Shown piece after piece: positions 1-8,586 of a stretch of 46,934 nucleotides of DNA; positions within the stretch are counted from its first letter, which is position 1; every line of letters starts with the position of its first letter. The notes under the pieces are model-generated. The model was not told the DNA's origin. It did not search any database and saw nothing but the letters and a program-made list of their open reading frames with translations. Source of the DNA: Gillisia sp. (GTDB lineage: Bacteria > Bacteroidota > Bacteroidia > Flavobacteriales > Flavobacteriaceae); assembly GCA_024635655.1 (NCBI GenBank), contig JAGXIL010000006.1:1-46934 (forward strand), given 5' to 3'. The position numbers and the translations under genes are program-made.

Positions 1-106
1 ATTGATTTTGAATTATAATCTGCCTTTAAAATTATGTAGTAAATCAAATTACATGTATTTTTATAGTAAATGAAATCAATTAAACATATATAAGTTCAAA
101 ATTAAA

Positions 107-123
107 GTAACCTAAAAGGTTAC
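107..123. repeat. Short perfect inverted repeat
   Basis: GTAACCT and AGGTTAC flank a 3-nt AAA loop, giving a 7-bp hairpin. There is no T-run beside it, so it is not an obvious terminator. It lies 37 nt before the tRNA/tmRNA-like fragment. It could be a protein-binding palindrome or a remnant of an integration region; the function is unknown. Confidence 0.4.
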
Positions 124-156
124 CTCAATTATTTAATTCGTTGTAACCCTTGTATT

Positions 157-200
157 TCTAGGACGCGCAATCTAGGTTTGAATCCCTCCGGGGTCACGGA
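157..200 (+). other. tRNA/tmRNA 3'-end-like fragment (possible attachment-site scar)
   Basis: The stretch has a T-loop-like TTTGAAT followed by CCCTCC and an acceptor-like GGGGTCAC, preceded by TTTCTAGGACGCG, which resembles the segment before the T-arm in bacterial tmRNA (ssrA). The 5' T-stem strand (CTAGG) does not pair properly with CCCTC, and no D-arm or anticodon arm is found upstream, so this is not an intact tRNA. A terminator follows directly, as after a real RNA gene. tRNA and tmRNA 3' ends are common integration sites of genomic islands, so a leftover att half-site is a reasonable inference. No integrase gene is present in the window. Confidence 0.3.
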
Positions 201-202
201 TG

Positions 203-246
203 AAAATCCTAACGAGCTTATAAACAGCAAGTTAGGATTTTTTGTT
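203..246 (+). terminator. Rho-independent terminator
   Basis: AAAATCCTAAC (203-213) pairs perfectly with GTTAGGATTTT (231-241) to form an 11-bp stem with a 17-nt loop, followed by more T residues. On the plus strand it would end a transcript of the RNA-gene-like fragment just upstream. The reverse complement has a weaker U-tract. Confidence 0.7.
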
Positions 247-456
247 TTCACAGTGTGTCACTTTTTGTGGCACTTAATTATTATTTCTCACCAAATTTTA
301 AGTTTTTATCCCGTCTTGAATCTTAATTCAAACTAGCAATCTCATTAGATAGCTTCTTTCCAAATTAAAAATTATAATTTGACATTCAATTTTGTACTAG
401 GTTCTTTGAATTAATGCCGATATATTATAAAAGTCAGGACTTTTTAGCTGCCGTCC
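247..456. other. Intergenic, nothing recognised
   Basis: This AT-rich stretch lies between the terminator and the end of the minus-strand HNH-helicase gene. No coding region, clear hairpin, promoter box or repeat was found in it. Confidence 0.5.
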
Positions 457-3015
457 TTATAATTCGCCTGCGCCTTTCAAACCATTTTCGGAACGAGTCA
501 ATAACTGTAAATTTTCTTCTACAGTTAGCCCATAATTACTAATTGGTATTATATGATCAATCTGAAAATCCAATTTGTTTTTGCTTCTAAAATTTCCTGT
601 TGCGCTCACATAATACCCATCTTTATCTCGATTTTTCTCATAGATTTTATCACTGAGGTGTTTCCAATACTGTGGATTGAATTCTCTTATCTTATGCATT
701 GACAATTTTTCAAGTGGTCGAAGTTCTTTAGTATCCGTTGGAAGGATAGATGATTTTTTGAATAATTCCGGGTTACTAACTTTGCGGATAGCCAAGTCTA
801 CTTCGTTTAGGAAGTATTCTTTTTTATAACCAAAAAAAGCCTTCCATTCGGTTTCATTACTTTCCCAAAGTTCGTTTTTGAAGTCCATTGCTTCTGACTG
901 GCGGAGATCTTTTGAATAAATATCTTGTGCAATCCGGGTGATATTAAAATTCTCTCGATTTTGAAATTCTATATATTTCGGTATTTCGCCGGTTTGAGCA
1001 TAGAATAAAAGCACATCTTTTATATCTTGTTCTGAATAACCTGGATATTTCTCACAGCCAAAGAAAAATAGTTCCTCTACTTTTTTCTCAAGATCGTTTA
1101 ATTCATTTTCAGTTAGATCATCTCTTTCTGATAAACTTTGATCTTCAAAAAAGAAAGGTAGACCATTCATGAAATCAATGTAAGATTGCTCAATATTATT
1201 ATAAATTAATATTTCACAATTCTTCTCAAGCTCCTCATCTACTAAATGTTTTAAAAGGGAAAAGTGATAAATCCCTAACGGAATTCTTTCAATGAAGTCT
1301 AAGGAAGTCAGCTTCTTTCTAGTTGCTTCATCTATTAAGTTATTTGCAAGAAGGGCAAATTCTTCAATTTTTTGTAGAGATATCAGGCGCGTAAGGTGTT
1401 TGTTTCTTTCGCCCGAATCCTTGGTATTATCTATATGTTCTTCAACAATTAATTGTTCAGGATTAACCCAGCTTACTTTATCTTTCCAATCATCAATAAA
1501 ACTCACGATAAAAGCTTTTTCGGTTCCCCCGGCCTTTAATCCCCTTAATCCTCTGCCTATCATTTGGGTCATAAGGATTGAGGAAATAGTTGGCCGGGCA
1601 AGAAAGATGGTCTGCACCCCGGGAAGATCTGTTCCCTCGGTAAGAATATTTACATTTATTAAAACCTCTATATCTCCCCGGCGAAATTTGTCTATTTTTT
1701 CTTTGTTTTCAAGTTGTGATATATTTGCGCCTGTCATTCTATCTTTAATGGCAGATACTACAAACTCCGCCTTAATACCCTGATTCTTAAATAATGATGT
1801 TAGAGCAATTGCATTAGTTACATTGAGGGCGAAAATAAGGGTTTGTTTGTATCTTATTTTTTCCTTCAGATATTGATTTACGATTACAGCATTCCTTTGA
1901 CTATTCTCAGCGATCGAATCCGCTAGGTCCTTACCAATAGATTCAATATCGAAATATTTTAGATTATCAAGTTGTTTTTCATTAAGCTGGCTCGTCATAT
2001 CAAACTCCGTCTGAATTTCCTCAAAAACAGGTTCAGACAGAATTCCCCGTGCTATTAATGTTCGGAGATCCACTTTATAAATAATGTCATTAGTGAAAAC
2101 TTTTTGAAGTGCTCCCTGTTCGTTTTCTGCAGTACGAAATGGAGTAGCAGTTAAACCGAGAATTTTAAATTTGCTGACTTTTTCTCTTATATTTTCTATT
2201 AATTTCTTGTATGTTTTTGCGGTTGCATGATGTGCTTCGTCTATAACTAGAAAGACTTCATCCTGACCTTTCAGCCAATTGTTGTATAAGTGGTCAAACC
2301 CCAAATTAAGACTATCCTTACTTGAAATAACAAGATCATCAGTTGGTTTTATGTTTACAGGTTTATCATGGATCCCGGAAATGATTCTGTAGTTGAAAGA
2401 AGATTTTCTACCAAAAACATCTTTATATGCGAGACGTTCGTGAAAAGTGGCTTGTGCCTGTTCAAGAAGCTCATGCCTATGAGCGATCCACAGCACCTTC
2501 TTGCCTTCAGCCAAATAATTTTGAGCTAACCAATATGCAGCCGTTAGCGTTTTTCCTCCGCCTGTGGGCAACACCAGCAGGCCTGAAAAAACATCTCCAT
2601 TAGATCTTCCAATTTGAGATTGTAATTTTTGGATGGCTTCCTCCTGATGTTTATACAGTTTTATACCACTGTCCCCATTTACCACTGAAATTGTTCCTGC
2701 ATAATTGTTGCTAACTTTTTCCTTTCCTGCGTTCATTATTTTTTCTTTTATTTCATGTCCATTATATCTCAAAGTAATTGTTTCTCCACGTTTAAAAACT
2801 GCAACCGAGTTCAGCTTTTTTCTTCCTTTCCAAATGGAAATATTATTTTTTTTGAAATGTGTATCTATTTGCTCAATGATCTCAAATTTCCTCCTGTTAT
2901 CCATTCCAAACCAGCCTAAGAAATTTTCGTATTTGCGATATATCAAACCTCTTTCATTAAATCTGATCAGATCGATGATATTATTGCAGCTTTGTTGTAG
3001 ATTATCCTGCTCCAT
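457..3015 (-). CDS. DEAD/DEAH-box (SF2) helicase with C-terminal HNH nuclease
   Basis: This 852-aa protein is probably a DNA translocase-nuclease of the restriction or defence type. Visible SF2 motifs are Walker A TGGGKT (151-156), DEAH (259-262), TAT (289-291) and motif VI QMIGRGLR (484-491). The last 37 residues form an HNH signature: D820-H821, N835-L-Q and N844 with a closing K-G. The N-terminal 115 residues and the region 500-800 are not recognised and may bind DNA. It resembles stand-alone Res-subunit-like helicases with a nuclease tail rather than a type I HsdR, since no PD-(D/E)XK site is visible. It stands alone at the left end of the island with about 140 nt upstream. Both catalytic modules look complete. 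The target and any partner are unknown. Confidence 0.8.
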   Translation of the reverse strand: MEQDNLQQSCNNIIDLIRFNERGLIYRKYENFLGWFGMDNRRKFEIIEQIDTHFKKNNISIWKGRKKLNSVAVFKRGETITLRYNGHEIKEKIMNAGKEKVSNNYAGTISVVNGDSGIKLYKHQEEAIQKLQSQIGRSNGDVFSGLLVLPTGGGKTLTAAYWLAQNYLAEGKKVLWIAHRHELLEQAQATFHERLAYKDVFGRKSSFNYRIISGIHDKPVNIKPTDDLVISSKDSLNLGFDHLYNNWLKGQDEVFLVIDEAHHATAKTYKKLIENIREKVSKFKILGLTATPFRTAENEQGALQKVFTNDIIYKVDLRTLIARGILSEPVFEEIQTEFDMTSQLNEKQLDNLKYFDIESIGKDLADSIAENSQRNAVIVNQYLKEKIRYKQTLIFALNVTNAIALTSLFKNQGIKAEFVVSAIKDRMTGANISQLENKEKIDKFRRGDIEVLINVNILTEGTDLPGVQTIFLARPTISSILMTQMIGRGLRGLKAGGTEKAFIVSFIDDWKDKVSWVNPEQLIVEEHIDNTKDSGERNKHLTRLISLQKIEEFALLANNLIDEATRKKLTSLDFIERIPLGIYHFSLLKHLVDEELEKNCEILIYNNIEQSYIDFMNGLPFFFEDQSLSERDDLTENELNDLEKKVEELFFFGCEKYPGYSEQDIKDVLLFYAQTGEIPKYIEFQNRENFNITRIAQDIYSKDLRQSEAMDFKNELWESNETEWKAFFGYKKEYFLNEVDLAIRKVSNPELFKKSSILPTDTKELRPLEKLSMHKIREFNPQYWKHLSDKIYEKNRDKDGYYVSATGNFRSKNKLDFQIDHIIPISNYGLTVEENLQLLTRSENGLKGAGEL

Positions 3016-3157
3016 TGTTTTCCAAGATACATTATTTTAAAAAAAGATAGAAGGTATATTGATTGACAAGATTTTAAATAAAAATTTTTTTCCTGCATAT
3101 CAATATAAAATAGATTACTAATTTTAAGTCTTCATTAAAATTATAAGATCAACATCT

Positions 3158-3991
3158 TTATTTATAACCCATTTTCCCAATTATCGCAACCGGGTCCTCA
3201 GAATAAATAAAGGATGGTGTTTCCGCTTCCTCATCGGCTCTTAAAACCGATATGCTCAACTGGTGTAATTTTTCTTTCATCAATATTTCAGCTTTCACAG
3301 TTGGAGTAAATTCTGTAGGTAAAAGAGGCTGGATTTGGGTGTTAACCTGCGTAAAATCTTTAATGTACGAATACATGAATGACCAATTTCCAAGCCTGCA
3401 GGCAGTAAATCCAGCATCGTAATCCCGGTGGATGAAATGCACTTCACATACGGGGGAACTTTGTAACAGCTCAAAAACCTCCTGCTCTTCAGCTTCCGGT
3501 AAATGAACTGTCTTCAGATTTTTTAAGTTTAAAATATCAGAGATGTCCAACAGTGGATTCTCACAGAGATAGATCTCTTCAAGGCCGGTGAGTCCTTCTA
3601 AAGCTGAAAGTTCAAAAATCTCGTGATGTTCAAGGTGAAGGTATTTTAGTTTTTTTAATTGTTTCAGAGGGGCGAGATCCGTAATCTTTTTTTCTGCTGA
3701 AATGCCACAAATGAATAGTTGTTCAAGATTAGGGCATAGGTCGAGGAACTCCAGATTTCCGTTAAAAGCATTATCGTCGATTAGTACATACGTCATATTT
3801 CGAAAATCAACAGGGTCCGGATCGGGATCAAAACGACCGCCGATCTCCTTCTGAATTTTTTTGGTGCCAACATTTAAAAACGGATCCATCTCCCTAAGCT
3901 GCTTCCGCATCTGCAGGATCTCATCGAAGCGCCAGCCTTTTTTCTGCCAGTGCAGGTTGACTTTAAGGATCTGAATATTCCCTGATTTCAT
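3158..3991 (-). CDS. Leucine-rich-repeat protein
   Basis: This is a 277-aa protein with about five LRR units between residues 65 and 175 (L-x-x-L-x-L-type spacing, for example LKKLKYLHLEH and LTGLEEIYLCEN), similar in register to internalin-like repeats. It has no signal peptide or membrane segment, so it is probably cytoplasmic and protein-binding. The C-terminal 100 residues are not recognised. Its ATG overlaps the stop codon of the DUF1810 gene by one base (TAATG), so the two are translationally coupled and follow the unknown gene at 4427-4996. Function beyond protein interaction cannot be stated. Confidence 0.7.
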   Translation of the reverse strand: MKSGNIQILKVNLHWQKKGWRFDEILQMRKQLREMDPFLNVGTKKIQKEIGGRFDPDPDPVDFRNMTYVLIDDNAFNGNLEFLDLCPNLEQLFICGISAEKKITDLAPLKQLKKLKYLHLEHHEIFELSALEGLTGLEEIYLCENPLLDISDILNLKNLKTVHLPEAEEQEVFELLQSSPVCEVHFIHRDYDAGFTACRLGNWSFMYSYIKDFTQVNTQIQPLLPTEFTPTVKAEILMKEKLHQLSISVLRADEEAETPSFIYSEDPVAIIGKMGYK

Positions 3992-4422
3992 TAGCTTTCT
4001 TTCTTACCTATCATTGCCAGGGTCTTATTATCCATTTCTCCTGAAAAATATTTTTCCAGTACCTTTTCGAAGATAGGATCTCCACCGGGCACTGAGGCAA
4101 ATAAAGTCATGCTCGATTTCAACTTCATATGATCAGGGCTTCCCATGACTTGTAGTGCGTCATTTGTCTTCAGCTCCATTAAGGCTGCAGAAATTTCCCT
4201 TAATCTTTCTCCCAGTACCGGATGCTCCAGATATTCCTTTGCTTCTTTAATTCCTTTAATACCGTAGAATTCTGATGTTGGGCTAAATCCTAAACCTTTT
4301 AATTGCGGAAAAATAAACCACATCCAGTGACTTACTTTCCGCCCATTTTTGATCTCGACCAGAGCAGAAGGATAGAATTGTTCCTGAGCGGTTAGGAAAC
4401 GTTGGAGGGAATCACTATTCAT
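3991..4422 (-). CDS. DUF1810 family protein
   Basis: The open frame extends to 4515, but the first 31 codons would lie inside the upstream gene. I chose the ATG at 4422 (MNSDSLQRFL), which gives 143 aa, the usual DUF1810 length, and leaves a 4-nt gap to the upstream stop. Family features visible are the N-terminal RFLTAQE segment, SHWMWFIFPQ (about residues 35-44), the SEFYGI segment, and KLKSSMTLF with a following D/P-F-x-x-V-L motif. DUF1810 proteins are small soluble proteins of unknown biochemical role. The gene is the second of a three-gene set (4427-4996, this one, LRR). Confidence 0.8.
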   Translation of the reverse strand: MNSDSLQRFLTAQEQFYPSALVEIKNGRKVSHWMWFIFPQLKGLGFSPTSEFYGIKGIKEAKEYLEHPVLGERLREISAALMELKTNDALQVMGSPDHMKLKSSMTLFASVPGGDPIFEKVLEKYFSGEMDNKTLAMIGKKES

Positions 4423-4426
4423 ATTT

Positions 4427-4996
4427 TTAGTTTTCAATTTCCTGGCAAGCATCTGGGTCATAGTAAAGCTCATTAAAAACCTCACAAAACCTAATGCTGT
4501 TTTTCCATTCCTCACCTTTGAATTTGATCTTTAAATCCTGCCAGTCCAGGATAAATGGCTTTAATATATTTAGTTCTTCCTCATGCCATTCTGTCCAGAA
4601 CAGTATAAAATCCTCAGTCCCTAATTTTTCATTTTTCTTAAGCCATCTCATCAGGGCGGAATGGTCCTCGCGAACTTGCTGCAGAACTTCCAATTCCTCC
4701 TTGAAATAATCCTCATATTGATATAAGTCAATTATTTCTTTGAGCTCTGAGTGGAGATCACTAAAACGACTTTCAGGAGAATCCAAGGAACAGCTACAAC
4801 TCATCCCTTCAAAGCAGGAATCGGTATGCCTGTTTTTATAGGAATAACTGGAGAGTTCTTCATAATGTAAAGCCCACCAGGTGATCTTGGGGACACTGTA
4901 AAAACCATCTTTCTTTAGATTCCTCAGTTCTTCAAGGGCGGCTTCTATTTCGCGGCGATAGATGGTTTGCAGAGGGTGGGAGGTGGAGGTGCTCAT
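4427..4996 (-). CDS. Hypothetical protein
   Basis: This 189-aa acidic protein has a high content of Glu, Trp and Tyr and a central Cys cluster (FEGMSCSCS, about residues 62-70). It has no signal peptide or membrane segment. Predicted mainly helical stretches run from 10-30 and 80-165. I do not recognise the family. It heads a tight three-gene unit with the DUF1810 and LRR genes (4-nt gap, then one-base overlap), which suggests co-expression but not a function. Confidence 0.6.
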   Translation of the reverse strand: MSTSTSHPLQTIYRREIEAALEELRNLKKDGFYSVPKITWWALHYEELSSYSYKNRHTDSCFEGMSCSCSLDSPESRFSDLHSELKEIIDLYQYEDYFKEELEVLQQVREDHSALMRWLKKNEKLGTEDFILFWTEWHEEELNILKPFILDWQDLKIKFKGEEWKNSIRFCEVFNELYYDPDACQEIEN

Positions 4997-5037
4997 TTGT
5001 TGGTTCTTTATTAAATATTCAACTTTTTTAACTTCAA

Positions 5038-5952
5038 TTAAACATGATAATCGGGCAATGTTGCTACCCTTGTACAGTAGTCTTTAAATCCACAACTATA
5101 AAGAAGGTAACAATGCGGCCCCATGGCAATATCCGGTTCAGATGATATCTGTAAAAAATGTATAAATTCAAATCCTTGGTTTCCGGTTTCCTCCTGCAAT
5201 TTTTCCAGGTCTTCCTTTACATTAATAAATTCAAAATCTTCTTCCCCGCGGCGGAGGACCACATTAAAAGATTTAATCTTTTCGCCAAATCTCTTTTTGA
5301 CCACATGATACTGAATACTTAGATCCCAAAGAATTCCTTCTGTTAGCTCCGTATGTAATTTGATCTCGTAAAGATCCAGCTCACCTTTTTCATCCTTGTG
5401 CAGCATATCGACCATTACCAAAATTTTGTCTTCAATAAAGGATGCTTCAAAAAGGGTGATCTCCCGAAAATGTTTTAAGGCGCTATCTGTATAGGAACTA
5501 AAGTAATTGAATTTTGAAGCCATGGCATCTTTTACGTCTATACCATTAGGGAACATTCTTTTCCTAACTAGATTTTCAAATTCACGGCCTTTTTCCCAGA
5601 GAATTTTCGTTGCTGGGGATGGAGCAGATCTTTCATTTCTTTTATACTTATCCAGATACAGGTGCTTCAAACATTGCTTGCCTGCAACATAAGAAGTTTT
5701 GCTTAAACTCCAGGTACGATAGGTGAGAGGTGTTTGTTGCGGGTTCTTAGTCCAGATCATCTCAGATCGTTGAAGTTTATTTTTTACATCCCCGGCCATT
5801 TGTATTGGAAGCATTCGGTCCCCATTATATTTCATTAATTTCTTGTGCGCCATTCTATAGAGCATAGTACTTACATTGTATTGTTTATTTTCAAATGCTC
5901 TGTCAGCACTAGCAATAGCTTCGAGATCCAGGAAATTCATATAATCTGCCAT
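5038..5952 (-). CDS. Cas4/DUF2779-like RecB-family nuclease with Fe-S cysteines
   Basis: The 304-aa protein carries the layout of a Cas4-like PD-(D/E)XK exonuclease. There is a first cysteine in QCLKHLYL (C94), a GREFE segment near 122-126, the catalytic acid D182, the E196-I-K198 pair, and three late cysteines C281, C287 and C293 (SCGFKDYC). In Cas4 and AddB relatives one early plus three late Cys bind a 4Fe-4S cluster. The first 75 residues are an extra N-terminal region of unknown role. It is not next to any CRISPR array or cas1/cas2, so a role in spacer acquisition is unlikely. It lies 1.5 kb downstream, on the same strand, of a RecD-like helicase, with one unknown gene between, so a nuclease-helicase partnership is possible. 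Confidence 0.7.
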   Translation of the reverse strand: MADYMNFLDLEAIASADRAFENKQYNVSTMLYRMAHKKLMKYNGDRMLPIQMAGDVKNKLQRSEMIWTKNPQQTPLTYRTWSLSKTSYVAGKQCLKHLYLDKYKRNERSAPSPATKILWEKGREFENLVRKRMFPNGIDVKDAMASKFNYFSSYTDSALKHFREITLFEASFIEDKILVMVDMLHKDEKGELDLYEIKLHTELTEGILWDLSIQYHVVKKRFGEKIKSFNVVLRRGEEDFEFINVKEDLEKLQEETGNQGFEFIHFLQISSEPDIAMGPHCYLLYSCGFKDYCTRVATLPDYHV

Positions 5953-6031
5953 AATGTGATCATTAATTGCTGCAATTTCTTGCAGTAGGACGACAAACGA
6001 TGTCGTATTAAAATTTTAACAGGATTTTTAA

Positions 6032-6463
6032 TTAACTTATCAAGTTACCGGTTATTTCAAACTTTTTCCAAACACCATTTATTTCTTTTTTATAAATAGC
6101 ATTATCTCCATGGCCAACAAGTTGGGCGAACCTTTTGAAAATTTCTAAATATGCATATCCGAATTTTTTACTGAAAATCGGAAAACTGTAAAAATTATAA
6201 GGGAATGGTCTATCAAGATAGTACATAAAGTTTCGGCAGATTTCCGTTTCACTAAAAACCTCCATTAATTTTTTTTGATGAGAATAAGCTGAAGAGTCAG
6301 GATAATTGAGTTTTTCCATTATAATATCAGGATTCTGAATCCATTCGGGATTATCAAAAACGATTTTTTGCGAATAACGGTTTTCATTTTCATCTATAAG
6401 TTGTTGCAAAAGACTTTGGGCATGTTCATTATAGTCCGAGATCTCCTGTTGTGTAACTTTCAT
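6032..6463 (-). CDS. Hypothetical protein between RecD-like helicase and Cas4-like nuclease
   Basis: This is a 143-aa soluble protein without a recognisable family. It is rich in aromatic residues in its second half (segments such as FMYYLDRPFPYNFYSFPIF, about residues 79-97) and has no signal peptide or clear membrane helix. It is on the same strand as, and 37 nt downstream of, the RecD-like helicase gene, followed 79 nt later by the Cas4-like nuclease gene. Position suggests a three-gene unit, but no function can be assigned. Confidence 0.5.
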   Translation of the reverse strand: MKVTQQEISDYNEHAQSLLQQLIDENENRYSQKIVFDNPEWIQNPDIIMEKLNYPDSSAYSHQKKLMEVFSETEICRNFMYYLDRPFPYNFYSFPIFSKKFGYAYLEIFKRFAQLVGHGDNAIYKKEINGVWKKFEITGNLIS

Positions 6464-6500
6464 AATTACTTTAAAATTAAAGGGGATTGAGATTTATTGC

Positions 6501-7955
6501 TTAATACAAAATAAGTTCTTCCCTAGCCCTGGTAATAGCTGTATACTGGTACCGGAGTGTAGGCATATAAAATTCATTGATATAAACTTTTTTCCATTCT
6601 CCTCCCTGTGCCTTGTGGCAGGTAATTGAATAACCATAAGTTGTTCTTATAGCCCCCACATATTTATCATCCCAGGGTGCTCCAGACTTTTGATAGGTTT
6701 TATTGGCCCTGAACCTTTCAGATCTTAATCTTCTTTCCTGCTCCGGTTTTAAGCCTTTTGGGTGAGTTATACATTCCAGTAGCAGGAAATCATCTATTAT
6801 CTCCTCTTGATCTCTGATATTCCTGCACCTCAGTTTTACCGGTGCGAATGTTAGACCAGATACGTATTCAGTTTTATTCAAATCAATTTCTGAAACTATT
6901 ATGTGATCGCCACTATATAACTCTTTAGCTCCTCTTCTCCAGGTTTGAGTTACGAGAAGAAGATCATCTTTTACCACTAATTGGGCATTTCTGCCAAATA
7001 GAAATGTTCTGGCCATTTTGTTAAAGACCTTGTTCATCTTATGGCTTGCTGCAATAGATATACTGTTTTCAAAACCGTCATTTTTATATTCTGAAATATA
7101 GTTTAAAGCAGCAGTTCTCATTGTCTGCCTTTCAATATTGCTAAGTTCCTCGGCAGGCATTTCATTGTCTATAGATTCTCTCAAAGCCACAGCATTTTTT
7201 AATATATAACTATCCTTTTGCTGACGTTTTACTTCTGTAAGCTGAAAAGCCTGTCCTTCCAAACCATATTTTTCAATAAGATATTCTTTGGATAAGGCTT
7301 TAGAAAAATCTTCCTGAATTGGCGGAAGCTGATTCCTGTCTCCCAAAAGGATCATTTTATTAAGGAGGTTTCCATTCTTAATAAAGCTCACAAGATCATT
7401 TAATAGGGAATTGGTGCTCACAAACAAACCGGCTTCGTCATTAGTAACAATGGTTGAGATCATAGAAGCCTCATCAAGAATGTAAATGGTACGATCTTTT
7501 ACAATATTTGGTTTCAGTTTAAATATTACTTCCCCGGTGTTAGGATTGGAAACAGAATTATAAATGAGAGAATGAATTGTGGAGCTGGTGGTTTTAGATT
7601 TTTTCCCAAGGATTCTTGCAGCTCTGCCGGTAGGTGCGGCAATTTTATAATTTGTATCCTGAGAGTTTAGATACTGAATTAAAGTGGTGGTAATGGATGT
7701 CTTCCCTGTTCCTGCAGCTCCACTTAATATTAGGAAATCTTCCAGATTGTCTTTGGAAACAAACTTGGCCATTGCCAAAAGTGCATTTTCCTGCTCTACA
7801 GTAGGGAAATCGAATTCAAGAAAATCTAAAATAGAATTTTTCTTTTCCGGTAGGACAATACCGGGTGCCGGTACAGCCGGATTATTAATGGGAGAATTCG
7901 CAGGCATTTTAGTAAGGTTTAATAAATAATCCGGAATGGTTTCTTTGTTGACCAA
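6501..7955 (-). CDS. RecD/Dda-like SF1B DNA helicase
   Basis: This 484-aa helicase has Walker A GAAGTGKT (79-86), a motif Ia APTGRAA (107-113), Walker B DEAS (161-164), the SF1 motif GDRNQLPPI (205-213) and a C-terminal UvrD_C_2-type end with HKAQGGEW and YTAITRAREELIL. This is the plan of short RecD-like or Dda-like 5'-3' helicases. The first 45 residues are Pro/Asn-rich and may be a linker, or the true start may be internal. It is the first gene of a likely unit with the unknown gene at 6032 and the Cas4-like nuclease at 5038. Many Bacteroidota carry a housekeeping relative, so a defence role is only an inference from context. Confidence 0.8.
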   Translation of the reverse strand: MVNKETIPDYLLNLTKMPANSPINNPAVPAPGIVLPEKKNSILDFLEFDFPTVEQENALLAMAKFVSKDNLEDFLILSGAAGTGKTSITTTLIQYLNSQDTNYKIAAPTGRAARILGKKSKTTSSTIHSLIYNSVSNPNTGEVIFKLKPNIVKDRTIYILDEASMISTIVTNDEAGLFVSTNSLLNDLVSFIKNGNLLNKMILLGDRNQLPPIQEDFSKALSKEYLIEKYGLEGQAFQLTEVKRQQKDSYILKNAVALRESIDNEMPAEELSNIERQTMRTAALNYISEYKNDGFENSISIAASHKMNKVFNKMARTFLFGRNAQLVVKDDLLLVTQTWRRGAKELYSGDHIIVSEIDLNKTEYVSGLTFAPVKLRCRNIRDQEEIIDDFLLLECITHPKGLKPEQERRLRSERFRANKTYQKSGAPWDDKYVGAIRTTYGYSITCHKAQGGEWKKVYINEFYMPTLRYQYTAITRAREELILY

Positions 7956-8130
7956 TTCGGGTAGGTTTAAATTCTAACTGCCAGTAGGGTGGGATGTATT
8001 AGAAACTATTTTAAATATTTTAATTAAATGGAAATGAAATTAGAATGAAAACGAAATTTAGACAAACTGGAATTTATCAGCTCATGATATAATTTTCCTT
8101 ATTTAAACTCTATTAAAACCCAGCAACTTT

Positions 8131-8586
8131 TTATTCTTCCGAACCTTCTTCATTTAAATCCATAACTACATCTGTTTCTATAAGGTTATTTACATTAATT
8201 GTAGGAAGCATAAATTGATTATAAACTGTATCCTCTGTTTTACAATGAAGTACTCCCCTGGAGGTACCTATATTTAGCATCAAAAGGTGCCCTGCAAAAC
8301 CACGGGGAAGAGTTAAAACATTGGTTTTTTCAACAAAAAACTCGATCCAGGCTTCTTGTGATATTTCAAAATGGCAGGCTGTTTCCAGGATTAAAAATGT
8401 TTGTTTATCCTGCGTGAACTGAACCTTAAATAAGTTAGACACCAATTTTTTTTCTTTTTCAACTACAAATGAGGTACCTACATTTATCTCAACAATTCCC
8501 TTTGTGTCAAATGATTCCTCTATTATAGCAAATTGTTCTGTAGATATACTAAGTAAAGAAAATCCAATTTTTTTTGATTCAGACAT
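8131..8586 (-). CDS. SecB-like chaperone of a toxin-antitoxin-chaperone operon
   Basis: The 151-aa protein has SecB length and layout: alternating beta strands (VEINVGTSFVVEKE, LFKVQFT, TFLILETACHFEIS) and a C-terminal part with FAGHLLMLNIGTSRGVL followed by MLPTINVNNLI. The latter matches the SecB end pattern of a surface helix with S-R-G and then a P-x-N/I-F/V-x-x-L/I strand. It is the last gene of a tight three-gene operon behind an HTH protein and a putative toxin. In TAC systems a dedicated SecB-like chaperone protects the antitoxin from degradation and so holds the toxin in check. A housekeeping SecB is less likely because of this context. Confidence 0.7.
   Translation of the reverse strand: MSESKKIGFSLLSISTEQFAIIEESFDTKGIVEINVGTSFVVEKEKKLVSNLFKVQFTQDKQTFLILETACHFEISQEAWIEFFVEKTNVLTLPRGFAGHLLMLNIGTSRGVLHCKTEDTVYNQFMLPTINVNNLIETDVVMDLNEEGSEE

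Noticed and set aside
1292..1783. Plus-strand open frame of 163 codons inside the HNH-helicase gene
   Set aside because: It lies wholly antisense to a gene with clear helicase motifs, and its protein has no recognisable features.
3119..3143. AT-only hairpin between the LRR gene and the HNH-helicase gene as a terminator
   Set aside because: The 9-bp stem is nearly all A-T with a 7-nt loop and no convincing T-run on the relevant strand, so it is too weak to call.
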